A stretch of 64,000 nt of DNA from Marinoscillum sp040222955. Its GTDB lineage: Bacteria > Bacteroidota > Bacteroidia > Cytophagales > Cyclobacteriaceae. This document shows, piece after piece, positions 11,601 to 18,796 of this stretch (position 1 is the first letter of the stretch; every line of letters starts with the position of its first letter). A program made the translations under genes and the position numbers. The stretch spans positions 62,001 through 126,000 of the forward strand of contig NZ_JAVKCA010000022.1 in the NCBI RefSeq assembly GCF_040222955.1, in the 5' to 3' direction. The notes under the pieces were generated by a model. The model did not search any database. It saw nothing but the letters and a program-made list of their open reading frames with translations, and was not told the origin of the DNA.

Positions 11601-13357
11601 GTCAGTGGGTTTGATCCATAATCCAACACCACCAAATTTCCTTCGGTGGAAAGCGAGAGGGCCACCAGCTCATTTCCCTGACAGTACAATGTTGACAAGT
11701 TGTCATTTTGGGTTAAGTCGAGCCCTGTCAGATCATTGCTGTAGACATAAAAGGTGGTCAATTGAAAATTATTGCTCAAATCAAGGGTAGTGAGGCTGTT
11801 GTTAGAAATATACAAATACTTCAAATAGGCATTTTGGGAAACATCCAATGTCGTCAATCCACAATACTCCGCAGAAAACTGCGAAATAAAAGGATGGAAA
11901 CTTAGGTCAAGTTCAGAGACCGTATTGCCATTAATGCTGAGGGTAGAAATGCTTCCGAATCCCTCCAGACCAGCCAGATTGGTGATACTCTTATAGGATA
12001 GCTCTAATGCACCGCTGAATGATGCCGCCTCACTTACCTGAATCTCACCATCACTATTACTATCTATGACGGGATTGTGTGCCAATAGTGCATTTTTAAA
12101 ATTGGTATCTGGGATATTCAGGGCACAGCTCGCATCAAAACTGGCTCCAGCGGGGATATCAGTCCAATTGGAGGTAGAATAAGTCGGATCATCAACTGTA
12201 ATACATGTGAGGTTGTCATTGCCTGTGGCATCAAAGCTCACAAAGTTGGTGTTGTTGCCGTTGGCCACTGAGAGGATGATCAACTCGTTGTTAGCTACGT
12301 TGACACTTGTCAGAGCTGCATTCTCACTCAGGTTTAATACGCTGATTGAATTATCCGACAGATTGAGGGAAGTGAGGTTTCCAAAAGCTTCCAGGCCCAG
12401 CGCCGTAGAAATCCCCAGCCCACTGAGATCAAGTGCTCCTGTCACAGCCAGGGCCTCGCTTTGACGAATTTCTCCATCGTCGTTGGTGTCAATGTCTGGA
12501 GTATATGTCAGAAGAGCTGCCTTTAGGGCCGCATCCGGAAGAGAGACTACGGGATCGGCACAGTTGCCATCAAACGTAACACCCGGATCCACATAAAGAG
12601 TAACCCCATCCATTGCTGGGTCATCCACCTGTATGCAGGATAGCGATGGATTATTGAGTGTATAGAGCACGACAATAGATCCGGTACCATTTTTGGCATT
12701 CAGACTGGTGAGATTATTATTCTGACAGTACAGGTATTGCAGATCGGTCAGCCCACTTACATCCAGGGATGTCAATTCACTGTCATTACAATACAAATGA
12801 GTGAGTGCCGTGAAGGAGGTGAAATCAAACGATGCACTCAAAGGATTATCCCCATATCCCAGCAGTTTGAGTGACCCGGTAAGATGGCTCAAATCGATGC
12901 TGGCAATATTGTTGCCTACAAAATACAAAAATATCAGCGAGGTATTCTCACTCAGGTCGATAGCGGAAATTTGATTGTTAGCTATAAACAGGGTATCGAG
13001 CAGGGTATTCTGCGTCACATCAAGTGATGTAAGCTGGTTGTTATGACAATGCAAGCGTGTCAAAGCCGTGTTGGCAGTGACATCCAGCGCTGTGAGCTGA
13101 TTAACTCCACAATTGAGTTTAGTGAGGTTTACAAAAGCTTCAATGCCCGTGAGGTCCCCAATGCTTTTATTAAAAACATTGAGCTCTCCGGTAAAAGCCT
13201 CGGCTTCACTTACCTGGAGCTCATTGTCTCCATTGGTATCGATGGTCGGGCTATGCGCAAGTATGGCCGCCTTAAAATTGGCGTCTGGAATCGTCACATT
13301 CTGTGCATGAGTAACCATGACAGATGTCAGGAATAGAATGGTTAGGAAATTTTTCAT
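5648..13357 (-). CDS. giant T9SS-secreted surface protein: LRR, calcium-loop modules, MBG repeats
   Basis: The start is set at the ATG at 13357, which begins a clean signal peptide (MKNFLTILFLTSVMVTHAQ); the frame is open further upstream without a signal-like start. The product has 2569 residues. Residues about 20-1600 hold leucine-rich repeats (LTxLDVSxNxxL type) interrupted by seven modules that begin like IPDANFKAALL and carry an EF-hand-like loop (DTNGDGEIQxSEA). Most modules close with a Cys-containing stretch (LTCIxVDDPxY). A DUF5018-like segment follows (about 1612-1690), then two Ig-like segments and seven MBG domains (YGDALPTLTYxIxGF) to about 2420. The C terminus is a type A T9SS sorting domain (VEIYPNPVSERLFLKG). 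It is most likely a cell-surface adhesin or matrix protein; the ligand is unknown. A TPR-LuxR gene lies directly upstream on the same strand. Confidence 0.93.
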   Translation of the reverse strand: MKNFLTILFLTSVMVTHAQNVTIPDANFKAAILAHSPTIDTNGDNELQVSEAEAFTGELNVFNKSIGDLTGIEAFVNLTKLNCGVNQLTALDVTANTALTRLHCHNNQLTSLDVTQNTLLDTLFIANNQISAIDLSENTSLIFLYFVGNNIASIDLSHLTGSLKLLGYGDNPLSASFDFTSFTALTHLYCNDSELTSLDVSGLTDLQYLYCQNNNLTSLNAKNGTGSIVVLYTLNNPSLSCIQVDDPAMDGVTLYVDPGVTFDGNCADPVVSLPDAALKAALLTYTPDIDTNDDGEIRQSEALAVTGALDLSGLGISTALGLEAFGNLTSLNLSDNSISVLNLSENAALTSVNVANNELIILSVANGNNTNFVSFDATGNDNLTCITVDDPTYSTSNWTDIPAGASFDASCALNIPDTNFKNALLAHNPVIDSNSDGEIQVSEAASFSGALELSYKSITNLAGLEGFGSISTLSINGNTVSELDLSFHPFISQFSAEYCGLTTLDVSQNAYLKYLYISNNSLTTLDLSNNFQLTTFYVYSNDLTGLDLTQNDNLSTLYCQGNELVALSLSTEGNLVVLDYGSNPLTGAFDFTPYTSLVTLGCGGGGLTALDVSMLPELRSLSCYNNSLAELDLSANPKMTTLSAFNNELTTFDPTGLPLLSQLNLGDNLLTTLDLSNSPALQTVQLPNNSLSSLDFSNGNALNYLDCRNNELTSLNINVGKNVNYLNATGNVGLTCISVYDLDFAADYVNVPAGVGYDRNCDDPSIDVVDPKLLEALLSYEPAIDLNANQIIETSEAAAFTGTLDLSDKGIRNAAGLEAFSGIDALILDDNDFLRLDLSGNSALESLSAQNVGLTILKLNNGNNENFTTLNLSGNPDLLCINVDDPAYAESNWTGIPEGVGFSMDCAVNFEDESFKNHAIFKGYDLNDDAEIQLSEAEAVTGKLTDGYSHSSIGGIEAFQNITELDINSTYPLFTVDLTANHGLVKFYAANGYLSSLDLSMNPNLTHIDLDGARMTFLDLRNGNNSKITVFEARNIGYIDQNLTCVNVDDVDYFYDNFSDMVDEEVFFDTNCEDPLVVIPDANFKSALLSIIEDNGDGEVRMSEAEAFEATIDVSGEDIASLEGIQYFINAIGLAADNNLLTAIDVRRNSALISFSAANNSLTALDVANQNNENFTVFNVTGNPDLTCIKVDDPTYAEANWTNVDPGVGFATYCDPDDVVYIPDYYMHYSLYGADTNSSGDITYAEAEAYTGLVTIHSNTEDVTGLEAFTNITGIRYSGSLIESFDFSPNQALTEINIYGSHDVQSVDFSENVNLEVLSLSNIELGGVDLTTYPELNRLYLRNCGIASIDLSPCLNLEYLNLSDNSLTGIDLSANTSLIYLYLESNPITSIDLSTNTLLTELDLSGTDITTLDVSHLTLLEDLRLEGAKSLTSLDVSQNELLYILYASANGLEEGDPAPEDRGSLTQVWLPKGDELSDVALDFHLLESIDLSGMTNESLDVGLRGNRLKSVDFSGVTGSSFYVDLSLNDLDSIDLSEITGVDAFVYLDENPLKKVTLGSVYEVSLVDNPDLYCALVDDVAYAEANYSYDEQLTFTTVACENFEAEILSFDLPFQEGDEVIDGEGETIMVSVEDGTDVTSLEPIIELPEGATVSPLGAQDFTNPVLYTVTSESGFFTQSYTVYVTVKSLQTISFEAIADKTYGDAPFEITVSASSGLPVELTFVTGEDLISISESEITVLGAGPVTIQADQAGDSEYAAAVSVQRSFEITPAVLTVTAADASITYGEAIPTLEYAVTGFVNGEDETVLSGAPGISTPATAESGAGNYAIELSEGAADNYTFVLEEAVLTIAKADLMISALDHEMNYGEAVSDLAYEITGFVTDEDETNLTTLPILTTGASAASDVGIYTVNVSGAASDNYNLTYQSAVLTIQKALLTVTADDQTIPYGSDLPELTYEITGFANNQDESVFTSQVVINTTATSTSPVGSYDIMISGAEATNYEFEFFNSTLTIEKLDQIISFDDLSDVVYGAVPLVLSASSTSGHDVEFSLVSGPVAMDGNELTITGVGSVVIEATVEADDIYHAATTVSRTFEITPATLTVTAENELMVYGEDLPELTYEITGFVYGEDESVLTANPEILTTAVEGSPVGEYEITVSSGAASNYAFVYEAATLEVMPAELTVSPDDHSIIYGESLPTLTYEMAGFVNGEDASAMGTLPVITSTAVEGSGAGTYDITGSDAQADNYTFVYLTGSLTIGKASLQITADSKSITYGDALPTLTYTISGFVHGEDESDLEMLPVMTTAAQETTGAGTYDITGSGALSENYTFAYHSGSLIIGKANLQISAHNKSITYGDAIPALTYAITGFVHGDDESDLAISPVLSTIATGTSDAGAYTIKVEGAASPDYEISYEHAVLTIGKAEAMITLSDLEVGYSGAPQSPTVTTTPEGLNYIIEFASGSEPSEAGAYDFKVVIEETNYKGNAEGVFKISRPLSSLNDVQVEIYPNPVSERLFLKGLDQEADISIMALDGRIVHRQKAQHMVEVSQLSGGVYMVVVQTPTGKVQRRIIID
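5885..8290 (-). repeat. tandem MBG / Ig-like domain repeat region
   Basis: This part of the giant gene encodes seven consecutive ~80-residue MBG modules, each with a YG[DES]xxPxLxYxIxGF core and closing in LTIGK or similar. Two Ig-like segments (ending EITP) break the series and a final MBG-like unit follows. The DNA of the neighbouring units around 6240-6800 is visibly similar, as expected for recent tandem duplication. Confidence 0.85.
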
Positions 13358-13377
13358 AGGGCAAATAAATTTTCGGT

Positions 13378-13401
13378 TTGTGACAGTGAAAGTGGTCACA
13401 A
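13378..13401. promoter_or_regulatory. inverted repeat before the giant surface protein gene
   Basis: Perfect 7-bp inverted repeat TTGTGAC-N10-GTCACAA, 20 bp upstream of the chosen start at 13357. Its symmetry fits a dimeric regulator site such as a CRP/FNR-like operator, although the usual CRP spacer is 6 bp. Function is inferred. Confidence 0.5.
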
Positions 13402-13416
13402 CCACCAAAAATTTAC

Positions 13417-13457
13417 CTAGCCCCCCGGGGTAGTTTTGCACCTACCCGGCCGGGTAG
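13417..13457. promoter_or_regulatory. two GC-rich dyads between the regulator and the giant gene
   Basis: CTACCCGGCCGGGTAG (13442-13457) is a perfect 16-bp palindrome. A related imperfect dyad with CTA...CCCCGGGG...TAG lies at 13417-13433. The centres are 23 bp apart, about two helical turns. They could be a double operator. Alternatively either could act as a weak terminator: the plus-strand side of the second dyad has seven T, but no plus-strand gene ends here. Confidence 0.5.
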
Positions 13458-13481
13458 TTTTTTTAACCATTTAATTTTCAG

Positions 13482-15134
13482 CTACTTAGAAGATGACTTC
13501 ATGGCCATTTTCAGCGCCTCTTTACGGTTTGCTACTCCTAACTTGGAGTAAATGTTTCTAAGGTGAAATTTAACGGTATTAACAGAGACAAATACTTTAT
13601 CTGCTATCTCCGTATTCGTGAGGTCCGAAAGTGCATAGCCTAGCACCTCAAGTTCACGATCGGAGAGTGGGTCCTGAATAGTATCATTGAGTTGCTGAAT
13701 CTCCAGCCCAAGATCTTCTGCACTTCCGTCCACCAACCCCCGGATCTGAAGTCGGAGTTCATTGACTTGCGCCGTGAGCAGGCTCCTTTGAAGGCGATTA
13801 CTTCTTCGGATTGAAAAAATCACAATCAACCCCACCACCAGGAGTAAAAAAATCACCGTGAGTAAAAGAACAATATTCTGCTTGCGCTCGGCCAGTTTAA
13901 GCTCAGCCACCAGACCCTTGGCTTCCAGTAAAGCTATTTGTTGTTCTTTCTGATTGGTTTGATATTCCTTATCCAATACTAAAATTGCCCGTTGCTTATC
14001 CCTCCTGGACAAAGTATCCCTGATGGCCTGATACTTTTTATAGTAAGTCAGCGCATCCTTTTGGTTGCCATAGCGCTCCTGTTCGCTGGCCATTTCGTGA
14101 TAGACCAATGCCAGATCTTCAAGGAGCCCATTTTCTTCAGCAATCAGCGCAGCCTGTATCAACAAATAGTCCGCCCGGTCTTTATTGAATAGCCCGTTAT
14201 GGGCCTGGGCAAGGGCCAGGGCAGACGCCACCTGATACTGGCCTTGGCCCACTTCTTTGAAATAATTATAACATAGATTTCCCACTCGGATAGCGGCCCT
14301 GTAATCCCCCCTCGCATTGAAAATTTTCGTTTTGGTAATCCACTGTTTGGCCAGACTGAGGCTATCGTTAAGGTCAATGGCCGCTTCTTCGGCCATCCGG
14401 CTATAAAGGGTGGCACTATCCAGTTCCCCCATTTTCAAATAGGCTGCACTTATTTTTCCCAAACGAAGCACGTGGGTATTGTGATTGCCTGCTTTGGTGC
14501 TCTTCACCTTCAGTGCCCTTTTATAGTAGTCCACCGCCTCAGGATACTCCATGATCGAGCATTTCAAGTCGCCAAGGTTAACCAGGTCATAAGCCAGGGC
14601 GGTGCTGTCATTCAGGGCAAAGTCAATTGCATAGCCTTCATTGTAATAGGTGGCTGATTCCTGATACATACCCAAATGGCTGTACAGAGTACCCAAATGC
14701 GCGAGCTGATTAGCGGTCTCTAATGAGTCCCCTGCCGCCCTCGTTACCGCAAGAGCCATCTTGTAATACGGTATGGCATCAAGGTATTTGCCGAGATACT
14801 TGTAAGTAAACCCTGTGTGGCTGTAGCTCTCTATCAGGTAAACGGTATCCAGCGGATACTCATCTAACACAGATACTGTCAGCAAATAATGCTCAAGTGA
14901 CTCCTCCACCTGATTGAGAAAGTAAAGGGCATCAGCTTTTATTTGATAAATTCTGGATAGGTTATCGGGGCGCGTTTCCAAAATAGAATCAGCCTTTTCC
15001 ACCACGAGTTGATACTTTTCCTGATTGTATAAACTGAGCAGATAGGACTCATTGGATTGCCCCATACACCCACTATAGGAAAACCATAGGATGAGCAAGC
15101 CGTAACGGGCGATCGCAGGAAATGAATTTGACAT
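13482..15134 (-). CDS. membrane TPR protein with C-terminal LuxR-type HTH
   Basis: A 550-residue regulator. The N terminus is a signal or anchor sequence (ARYGLLILWFSYSGCMGQ). Residues about 30-390 are tetratricopeptide repeats, with recurring pairs such as YLDAIPYYKMAL and YPEAVDYYKRALKV. A membrane span follows at about 418-440 (IVLLLTVIFLLLVVGLIVIF), then a short coiled coil, then a LuxR/GerE helix-turn-helix at about 487-545 (LSDRELEVLGYAL, NTVKFHLRNIYSKLGV). This architecture, sensor TPR outside or periplasmic and DNA-binding domain inside, is common in Bacteroidota. It lies 124 bp upstream of the giant surface gene in the same direction, so it is the obvious candidate regulator of that gene. 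The signal it senses is unknown. Confidence 0.9.
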   Translation of the reverse strand: MSNSFPAIARYGLLILWFSYSGCMGQSNESYLLSLYNQEKYQLVVEKADSILETRPDNLSRIYQIKADALYFLNQVEESLEHYLLTVSVLDEYPLDTVYLIESYSHTGFTYKYLGKYLDAIPYYKMALAVTRAAGDSLETANQLAHLGTLYSHLGMYQESATYYNEGYAIDFALNDSTALAYDLVNLGDLKCSIMEYPEAVDYYKRALKVKSTKAGNHNTHVLRLGKISAAYLKMGELDSATLYSRMAEEAAIDLNDSLSLAKQWITKTKIFNARGDYRAAIRVGNLCYNYFKEVGQGQYQVASALALAQAHNGLFNKDRADYLLIQAALIAEENGLLEDLALVYHEMASEQERYGNQKDALTYYKKYQAIRDTLSRRDKQRAILVLDKEYQTNQKEQQIALLEAKGLVAELKLAERKQNIVLLLTVIFLLLVVGLIVIFSIRRSNRLQRSLLTAQVNELRLQIRGLVDGSAEDLGLEIQQLNDTIQDPLSDRELEVLGYALSDLTNTEIADKVFVSVNTVKFHLRNIYSKLGVANRKEALKMAMKSSSK

Positions 15135-15160
15135 ACTTTAGGCAGCTGGGTAAAATAATC

Positions 15161-15185
15161 TTTATCTAATATAAAACTAGATAAA
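15161..15185. promoter_or_regulatory. inverted repeat upstream of the TPR-LuxR gene
   Basis: Perfect 8-bp inverted repeat TTTATCTA-N9-TAGATAAA, 26 bp upstream of the start at 15134. It is a candidate operator, perhaps for autoregulation. There is no similarity to the GC-rich dyads at 13417-13457. Confidence 0.4.
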
Positions 15186-15215
15186 AACGGGAAAACAGGC
15201 CGTACTTTCAGCACA

Positions 15216-15241
15216 AACAAAAACACCGCTGTTTAGCGGTG
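15216..15241 (-). terminator. terminator of the rhodanese gene
   Basis: Stem CACCGCT (15224-15230) with AGCGGTG (15235-15241). Read on the minus strand it is followed by TTTTTGTTTGT. It lies about 30 bp past the rhodanese stop. Confidence 0.75.
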
Positions 15242-15269
15242 CTTTGTAAAATATTGGTTTGGTGGCAGT

Positions 15270-15587
15270 TCAGTATTTCTGCACGCTGGGATCTATCTCA
15301 TCAGACCAGGCCAGAATCCCTCCGGCAAGGTTGTATAAGTTATCAAACCCGTGCTGCTGCTCCAGGTATTGAATGGCATTGGCACTTCGCTTACCACTGC
15401 GGCAGTGCACCACTACTTTTTTCTCTTTAGAAAATTTATCCGCGTTATCTGGTACAGTGGACAATGGGATCAACTCTCCACCGATTTCGGCCACCTCAAA
15501 TTCATTGGGTTCCCGCACATCGATGAGTTGAAAATCTTCACCACTATCCATCATTTGTTTCAGTTCTTTTACGCTTATCTCTTTCAC
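15270..15587 (-). CDS. single-domain rhodanese-like sulfurtransferase
   Basis: A 105-residue cytoplasmic protein that consists of one rhodanese domain. It shows the LIDVREPNEFEVAEI motif near residue 20-35 and the active-site loop HCRSGKRS, with Cys as the persulfide-carrying residue. The domain ends with LAGGILAWSDEID. Such GlpE/PspE-like proteins transfer sulfane sulfur, for example to cyanide in vitro, and their physiological acceptors are usually unknown. It is divergently transcribed from the metZ gene (83 bp apart), which fits a role in sulfur metabolism, and has its own terminator. Confidence 0.93.
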   Translation of the reverse strand: MKEISVKELKQMMDSGEDFQLIDVREPNEFEVAEIGGELIPLSTVPDNADKFSKEKKVVVHCRSGKRSANAIQYLEQQHGFDNLYNLAGGILAWSDEIDPSVQKY

Positions 15588-15670
15588 TACTTTAGATTTA
15601 AGGTTTATTTACATATTTGCATTCCAAAAAATCACCCCGCTTTTTATAACGAGCCCTAAAGATAAATCCG

Positions 15671-16846
15671 ATGAGTGACAAAAAGTTCGAAACCGCGGCA
15701 ATAAGACACCAAATAGAGCGATCTTCTCAAAAAGAGCACTCTTCGCCTATCTACATGACCTCCAGCTTCAAGTTTGACGATGCTGAAGATGCGCGATCGT
15801 TATTTGCTGAAGAAAAGGAGGGGAATATTTACTCGCGCTATTCCAACCCGAATACGGACGAGTTTATCCAAAAGCTTTGCTTGCTGGAAGGAGCAGAAAC
15901 GGGCATGGCCATGGCCTCTGGCATGGCTGCCATGTTCACGAGTCTGGCGGCTTTCCTCAGCAGCGGAGACCATGTGGTGGCCTCCCGATCACTTTTCGGA
16001 TCCACCCATCAGATCCTCACCAAACTTTTACCCAAATGGGGCATCTCCAGCACGTATGTAGACATACTGGATGATGCTGGCTGGGAAAAAGCCATTCAGC
16101 CCAATACCAAAATGATTTTTCTGGAGACCCCAAGCAATCCAGCTTTAGACTTGGTAGACCTGGAGAAAATCTGTGCACTTGGTCGATCCAAAGGCATCCT
16201 GGTAAATGTGGACAACTGCTTCGCTACCCCATATCTGCAAAACCCGATTAAATGGGGCGCAGACATAGTCACTCATTCAGCCACCAAGTTTATTGATGGA
16301 CAGGGACGCGTGATTGGCGGTGCCATTGTTACTTCTGAGGAGCTTTTCCCTGAAATCAAATTTATGGCCCGGCACACGGGCCCATCTATGTCACCATTTA
16401 ACGGCTGGCTGCTCTCCAAAAGCCTGGAAACGCTGGCCGTGCGCATGGACAAGCACTGTGACAATGCACTGAAGCTGGCACAGCATCTGGAAGGGCATTC
16501 CGCACTCAAGCAGGTTCGCTATCCGTTTTTGCCGTCTTTTCCTCAGTATGAATTAGCCAAAAAGCAAATGCGCCTGGGTGGTGGCATAGTCACTTTTGAA
16601 CTCAAAGGCGGAATTGATCAGGGCAGAAAGTTTTTGGATGCATTGAAAATGATCTCCCTGTCTGCCAACCTGGGTGACACACGCACCATTGCCACACATC
16701 CGGCATCCACCACGCACAGCAAGCTTTCTGAGGAAGAAAGACTGGCAGTGGGAATCACACCGGGCCTTGTAAGGGTGTCAGTTGGGTTAGAGCATATGGA
16801 TGACATCATTGCAGACGTGGAGCAGGCTTTGGACCGATCCAAATAA
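15671..16846 (+). CDS. metZ: O-succinyl/O-acetylhomoserine sulfhydrylase (Cys/Met metabolism PLP enzyme)
   Basis: A 391-residue PLP enzyme of the cystathionine gamma-synthase family. The segment YSRYSNPNTDEF and the glycine-rich MASGMAAMFTSLAAF are typical of the family. The Schiff-base Lys is at residue 206 in HSATKFIDGQGRVIGG. The DGQGRVIGG variant after the Lys is the pattern I associate with MetZ rather than MetB. It would make homocysteine directly from activated homoserine and sulfide in methionine synthesis. Which acyl group it prefers cannot be read from sequence. It converges with the TRAP dctM gene, the stops being about 15 bp apart, and is divergent from the rhodanese gene. Confidence 0.9.
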   Translation: MSDKKFETAAIRHQIERSSQKEHSSPIYMTSSFKFDDAEDARSLFAEEKEGNIYSRYSNPNTDEFIQKLCLLEGAETGMAMASGMAAMFTSLAAFLSSGDHVVASRSLFGSTHQILTKLLPKWGISSTYVDILDDAGWEKAIQPNTKMIFLETPSNPALDLVDLEKICALGRSKGILVNVDNCFATPYLQNPIKWGADIVTHSATKFIDGQGRVIGGAIVTSEELFPEIKFMARHTGPSMSPFNGWLLSKSLETLAVRMDKHCDNALKLAQHLEGHSALKQVRYPFLPSFPQYELAKKQMRLGGGIVTFELKGGIDQGRKFLDALKMISLSANLGDTRTIATHPASTTHSKLSEEERLAVGITPGLVRVSVGLEHMDDIIADVEQALDRSK

Positions 16847-16860
16847 TTCATCTCATAAAC

Positions 16861-18168
16861 TCACTTGAGTAGTGCACTGGTCATCTCCGGAAAAATCACC
16901 AGTAAGATCAAAAAAGCGATCTGAATCAATACAAAAGGGATAATTCCCTGATAAAGATGACTGGTTTTCACCTCAGGAGGAGCTACCCCTTTCAGGTAAA
17001 AAAGTGCAAAACCGAATGGTGGGGTAAGAAAAGAGGTCTGCAGGTTAACAGCCAGTAAGATGCCGATCCAGATCAGGTCGATGCCCATGGCCACAAACAA
17101 TGGAGCCACCACTGGTACGATGATGAACACAATCTCAATGAAATCGATAAAGAACCCCGCCACAAAAACCAGCGCCATCACCAAAAACAGGAAAGCATAG
17201 GGGCTCAGATCGGCACCCTCTATCAATTCAAGGAATAATTTATCGCCCTCCAGCCCCCTGAATACCAGGGAAAATGCCGTAGCCCCTACCAGAATCATAA
17301 AGACCATGGAAGTGAGCAATGTCGTTTCCTGCATCACCTCTTTCAATACGGACAAGGTGAGCTTGCGCTGCAGTAGCGTAAGCAATATGGCTCCAAAGGC
17401 ACCTACTCCAGCTGCTTCTGTAGGGGAAGCGATGCCCGCAAAAATGGACCCTAACACTGCGAGAATCAAAAGAAAAGGAAAGACAAAAGACTTGACCACT
17501 TCCTGAGAGAAACCCCGCTCCCGAAACAACAACACTTCATCTTTGGGCATAGCAGGGGCCTTATCTGGAAATATCTGCGCATAGATAATAATGTAAAGTA
17601 CATAGCAGGCTACCAGACCTACTCCAGGGATCACGGCTGCCAAAAACAAATCGCCGACGGGCACATTGAGTACGCTGCCCAAAAGTACCAATACTACAGA
17701 TGGAGGAATGATTTGCCCCAGAGTACCCGAAGAAGCAATCACCCCGGTACTCAGCCTGGGGCCATATCCACGTTTCAGCATGGTAGGCAGTGAAATCAGG
17801 CCCATAGTGACCACCGTGGCACCCACAATGCCCGTGGAAGCGGCCAACATGGCACCCACCATCACCACGGAGATGGCCAAACCGCCACGGAACCTACCAA
17901 AAAGCAGGGCCATGGTTTCCAGCAGGCGCTCCGCTATCCCGGATTTCTCCAGCATGATGCCCATAAAAACAAACAAAGGCACCGCCAACAGCACAAAGTT
18001 TTGCATGGTGCCATACACCCGCAATGCCAGGAGATAAAAAAAATCCACATCAAAGACCATGATGCCAACCAGTACGGAGAGACCGCCAAGGGTAAAAGCC
18101 ACCGGAAAGCCAAACAGGATCAGAACAAAAATGGCAACAAATAAAATAATCGGGAGATACTCAATCAT
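16861..18168 (-). CDS. TRAP transporter large permease, DctM family
   Basis: The 435-residue polytopic inner-membrane subunit that carries out sodium-coupled transport in TRAP systems. It has about a dozen hydrophobic segments. Typical motifs are FGFPVAFTLG near the start, the AASTGIVGATVVTMG region, SSGTLGQIIPPSVVLVLLG and, near the end, NLQTSFLTPPFGFALFY. The ATG at 18168 is used; a TTG two codons earlier is possible. The start overlaps the end of dctQ by 8 bp, so the two are translationally coupled. The partner receptor is probably the DctP protein at 4435-5559. Confidence 0.95.
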   Translation of the reverse strand: MIEYLPIILFVAIFVLILFGFPVAFTLGGLSVLVGIMVFDVDFFYLLALRVYGTMQNFVLLAVPLFVFMGIMLEKSGIAERLLETMALLFGRFRGGLAISVVMVGAMLAASTGIVGATVVTMGLISLPTMLKRGYGPRLSTGVIASSGTLGQIIPPSVVLVLLGSVLNVPVGDLFLAAVIPGVGLVACYVLYIIIYAQIFPDKAPAMPKDEVLLFRERGFSQEVVKSFVFPFLLILAVLGSIFAGIASPTEAAGVGAFGAILLTLLQRKLTLSVLKEVMQETTLLTSMVFMILVGATAFSLVFRGLEGDKLFLELIEGADLSPYAFLFLVMALVFVAGFFIDFIEIVFIIVPVVAPLFVAMGIDLIWIGILLAVNLQTSFLTPPFGFALFYLKGVAPPEVKTSHLYQGIIPFVLIQIAFLILLVIFPEMTSALLK

Positions 18169-18661
18169 GATCAAAAATAGTCTTCAGGGATTTCAATGAG
18201 ATGGAGAGGCCTTGCAGTGCCAGCAGCAGGAAGCCAACCGGGATCGCAGACTTGATGATGTACCTGGCGGGCAACCCCCCGGGATCAGGGCTGGTCTCAC
18301 CCATCAGGTAGGCATTTTTAGTAAACTGAAATCCTTCTGCCATTCCAATCAGACACAGGGGAATGAGTAAAAACAGACAGCCAATCAGATTCACAATCGC
18401 CTTTTGACGATCCGAAAACCGCTGATAAAACACATCTACCCGTACGTGCTTGTCCTGATGAAAAGTCCACCCGGCAGAGAGTAAAAATATGGCAGCGAAG
18501 AGGTGCCACTCGAGCTCGAAGGAAGCCGAAGAGGTGATCTGCAGGGAGTAACGCAGCGCCACATCCACAATGATAATAACCACCAACAGAAGACTCAGCC
18601 AGCTCACGGATTTGCCAACATACACATTGACCTTATCTATCCATTCTGAAATTCTGATCAC
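18161..18661 (-). CDS. TRAP transporter small permease, DctQ family
   Basis: A 166-residue four-helix inner-membrane subunit. It begins at a GTG codon (18661); I find no better in-frame ATG. The segment SASFELEWHLFAAIFLLSAGWTFHQDKHVRVDVF (split here as SASFELEWHLFAAIFLL and HVRVDVFYQRF) is the family signature, with the conserved E-x-H and HVRVD motifs. Spans fall at about 20-40, 53-70, 92-112 and 138-155. It forms the membrane unit with DctM, whose gene overlaps its end by 8 bp. It is the first gene of this short operon. Confidence 0.92.
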   Translation of the reverse strand: MIRISEWIDKVNVYVGKSVSWLSLLLVVIIIVDVALRYSLQITSSASFELEWHLFAAIFLLSAGWTFHQDKHVRVDVFYQRFSDRQKAIVNLIGCLFLLIPLCLIGMAEGFQFTKNAYLMGETSPDPGGLPARYIIKSAIPVGFLLLALQGLSISLKSLKTIFDHD

Positions 18662-18796
18662 ATTTTTTAACTTTTTGAGACATAAAACTTACCGTCAGCA
18701 CCAATATATCCGCCATTTATCAAAAAATACATTAGATACGGGAAATGGATACCAAAAAGCCACCAAAATCAACTTTTACCCAATATCATTGCGGAT

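Noticed and set aside
5648..13357. Regular repeats that might look like a CRISPR array or satellite DNA
   Set aside because: The repeats are in a continuous coding frame with typical LRR and MBG motifs.
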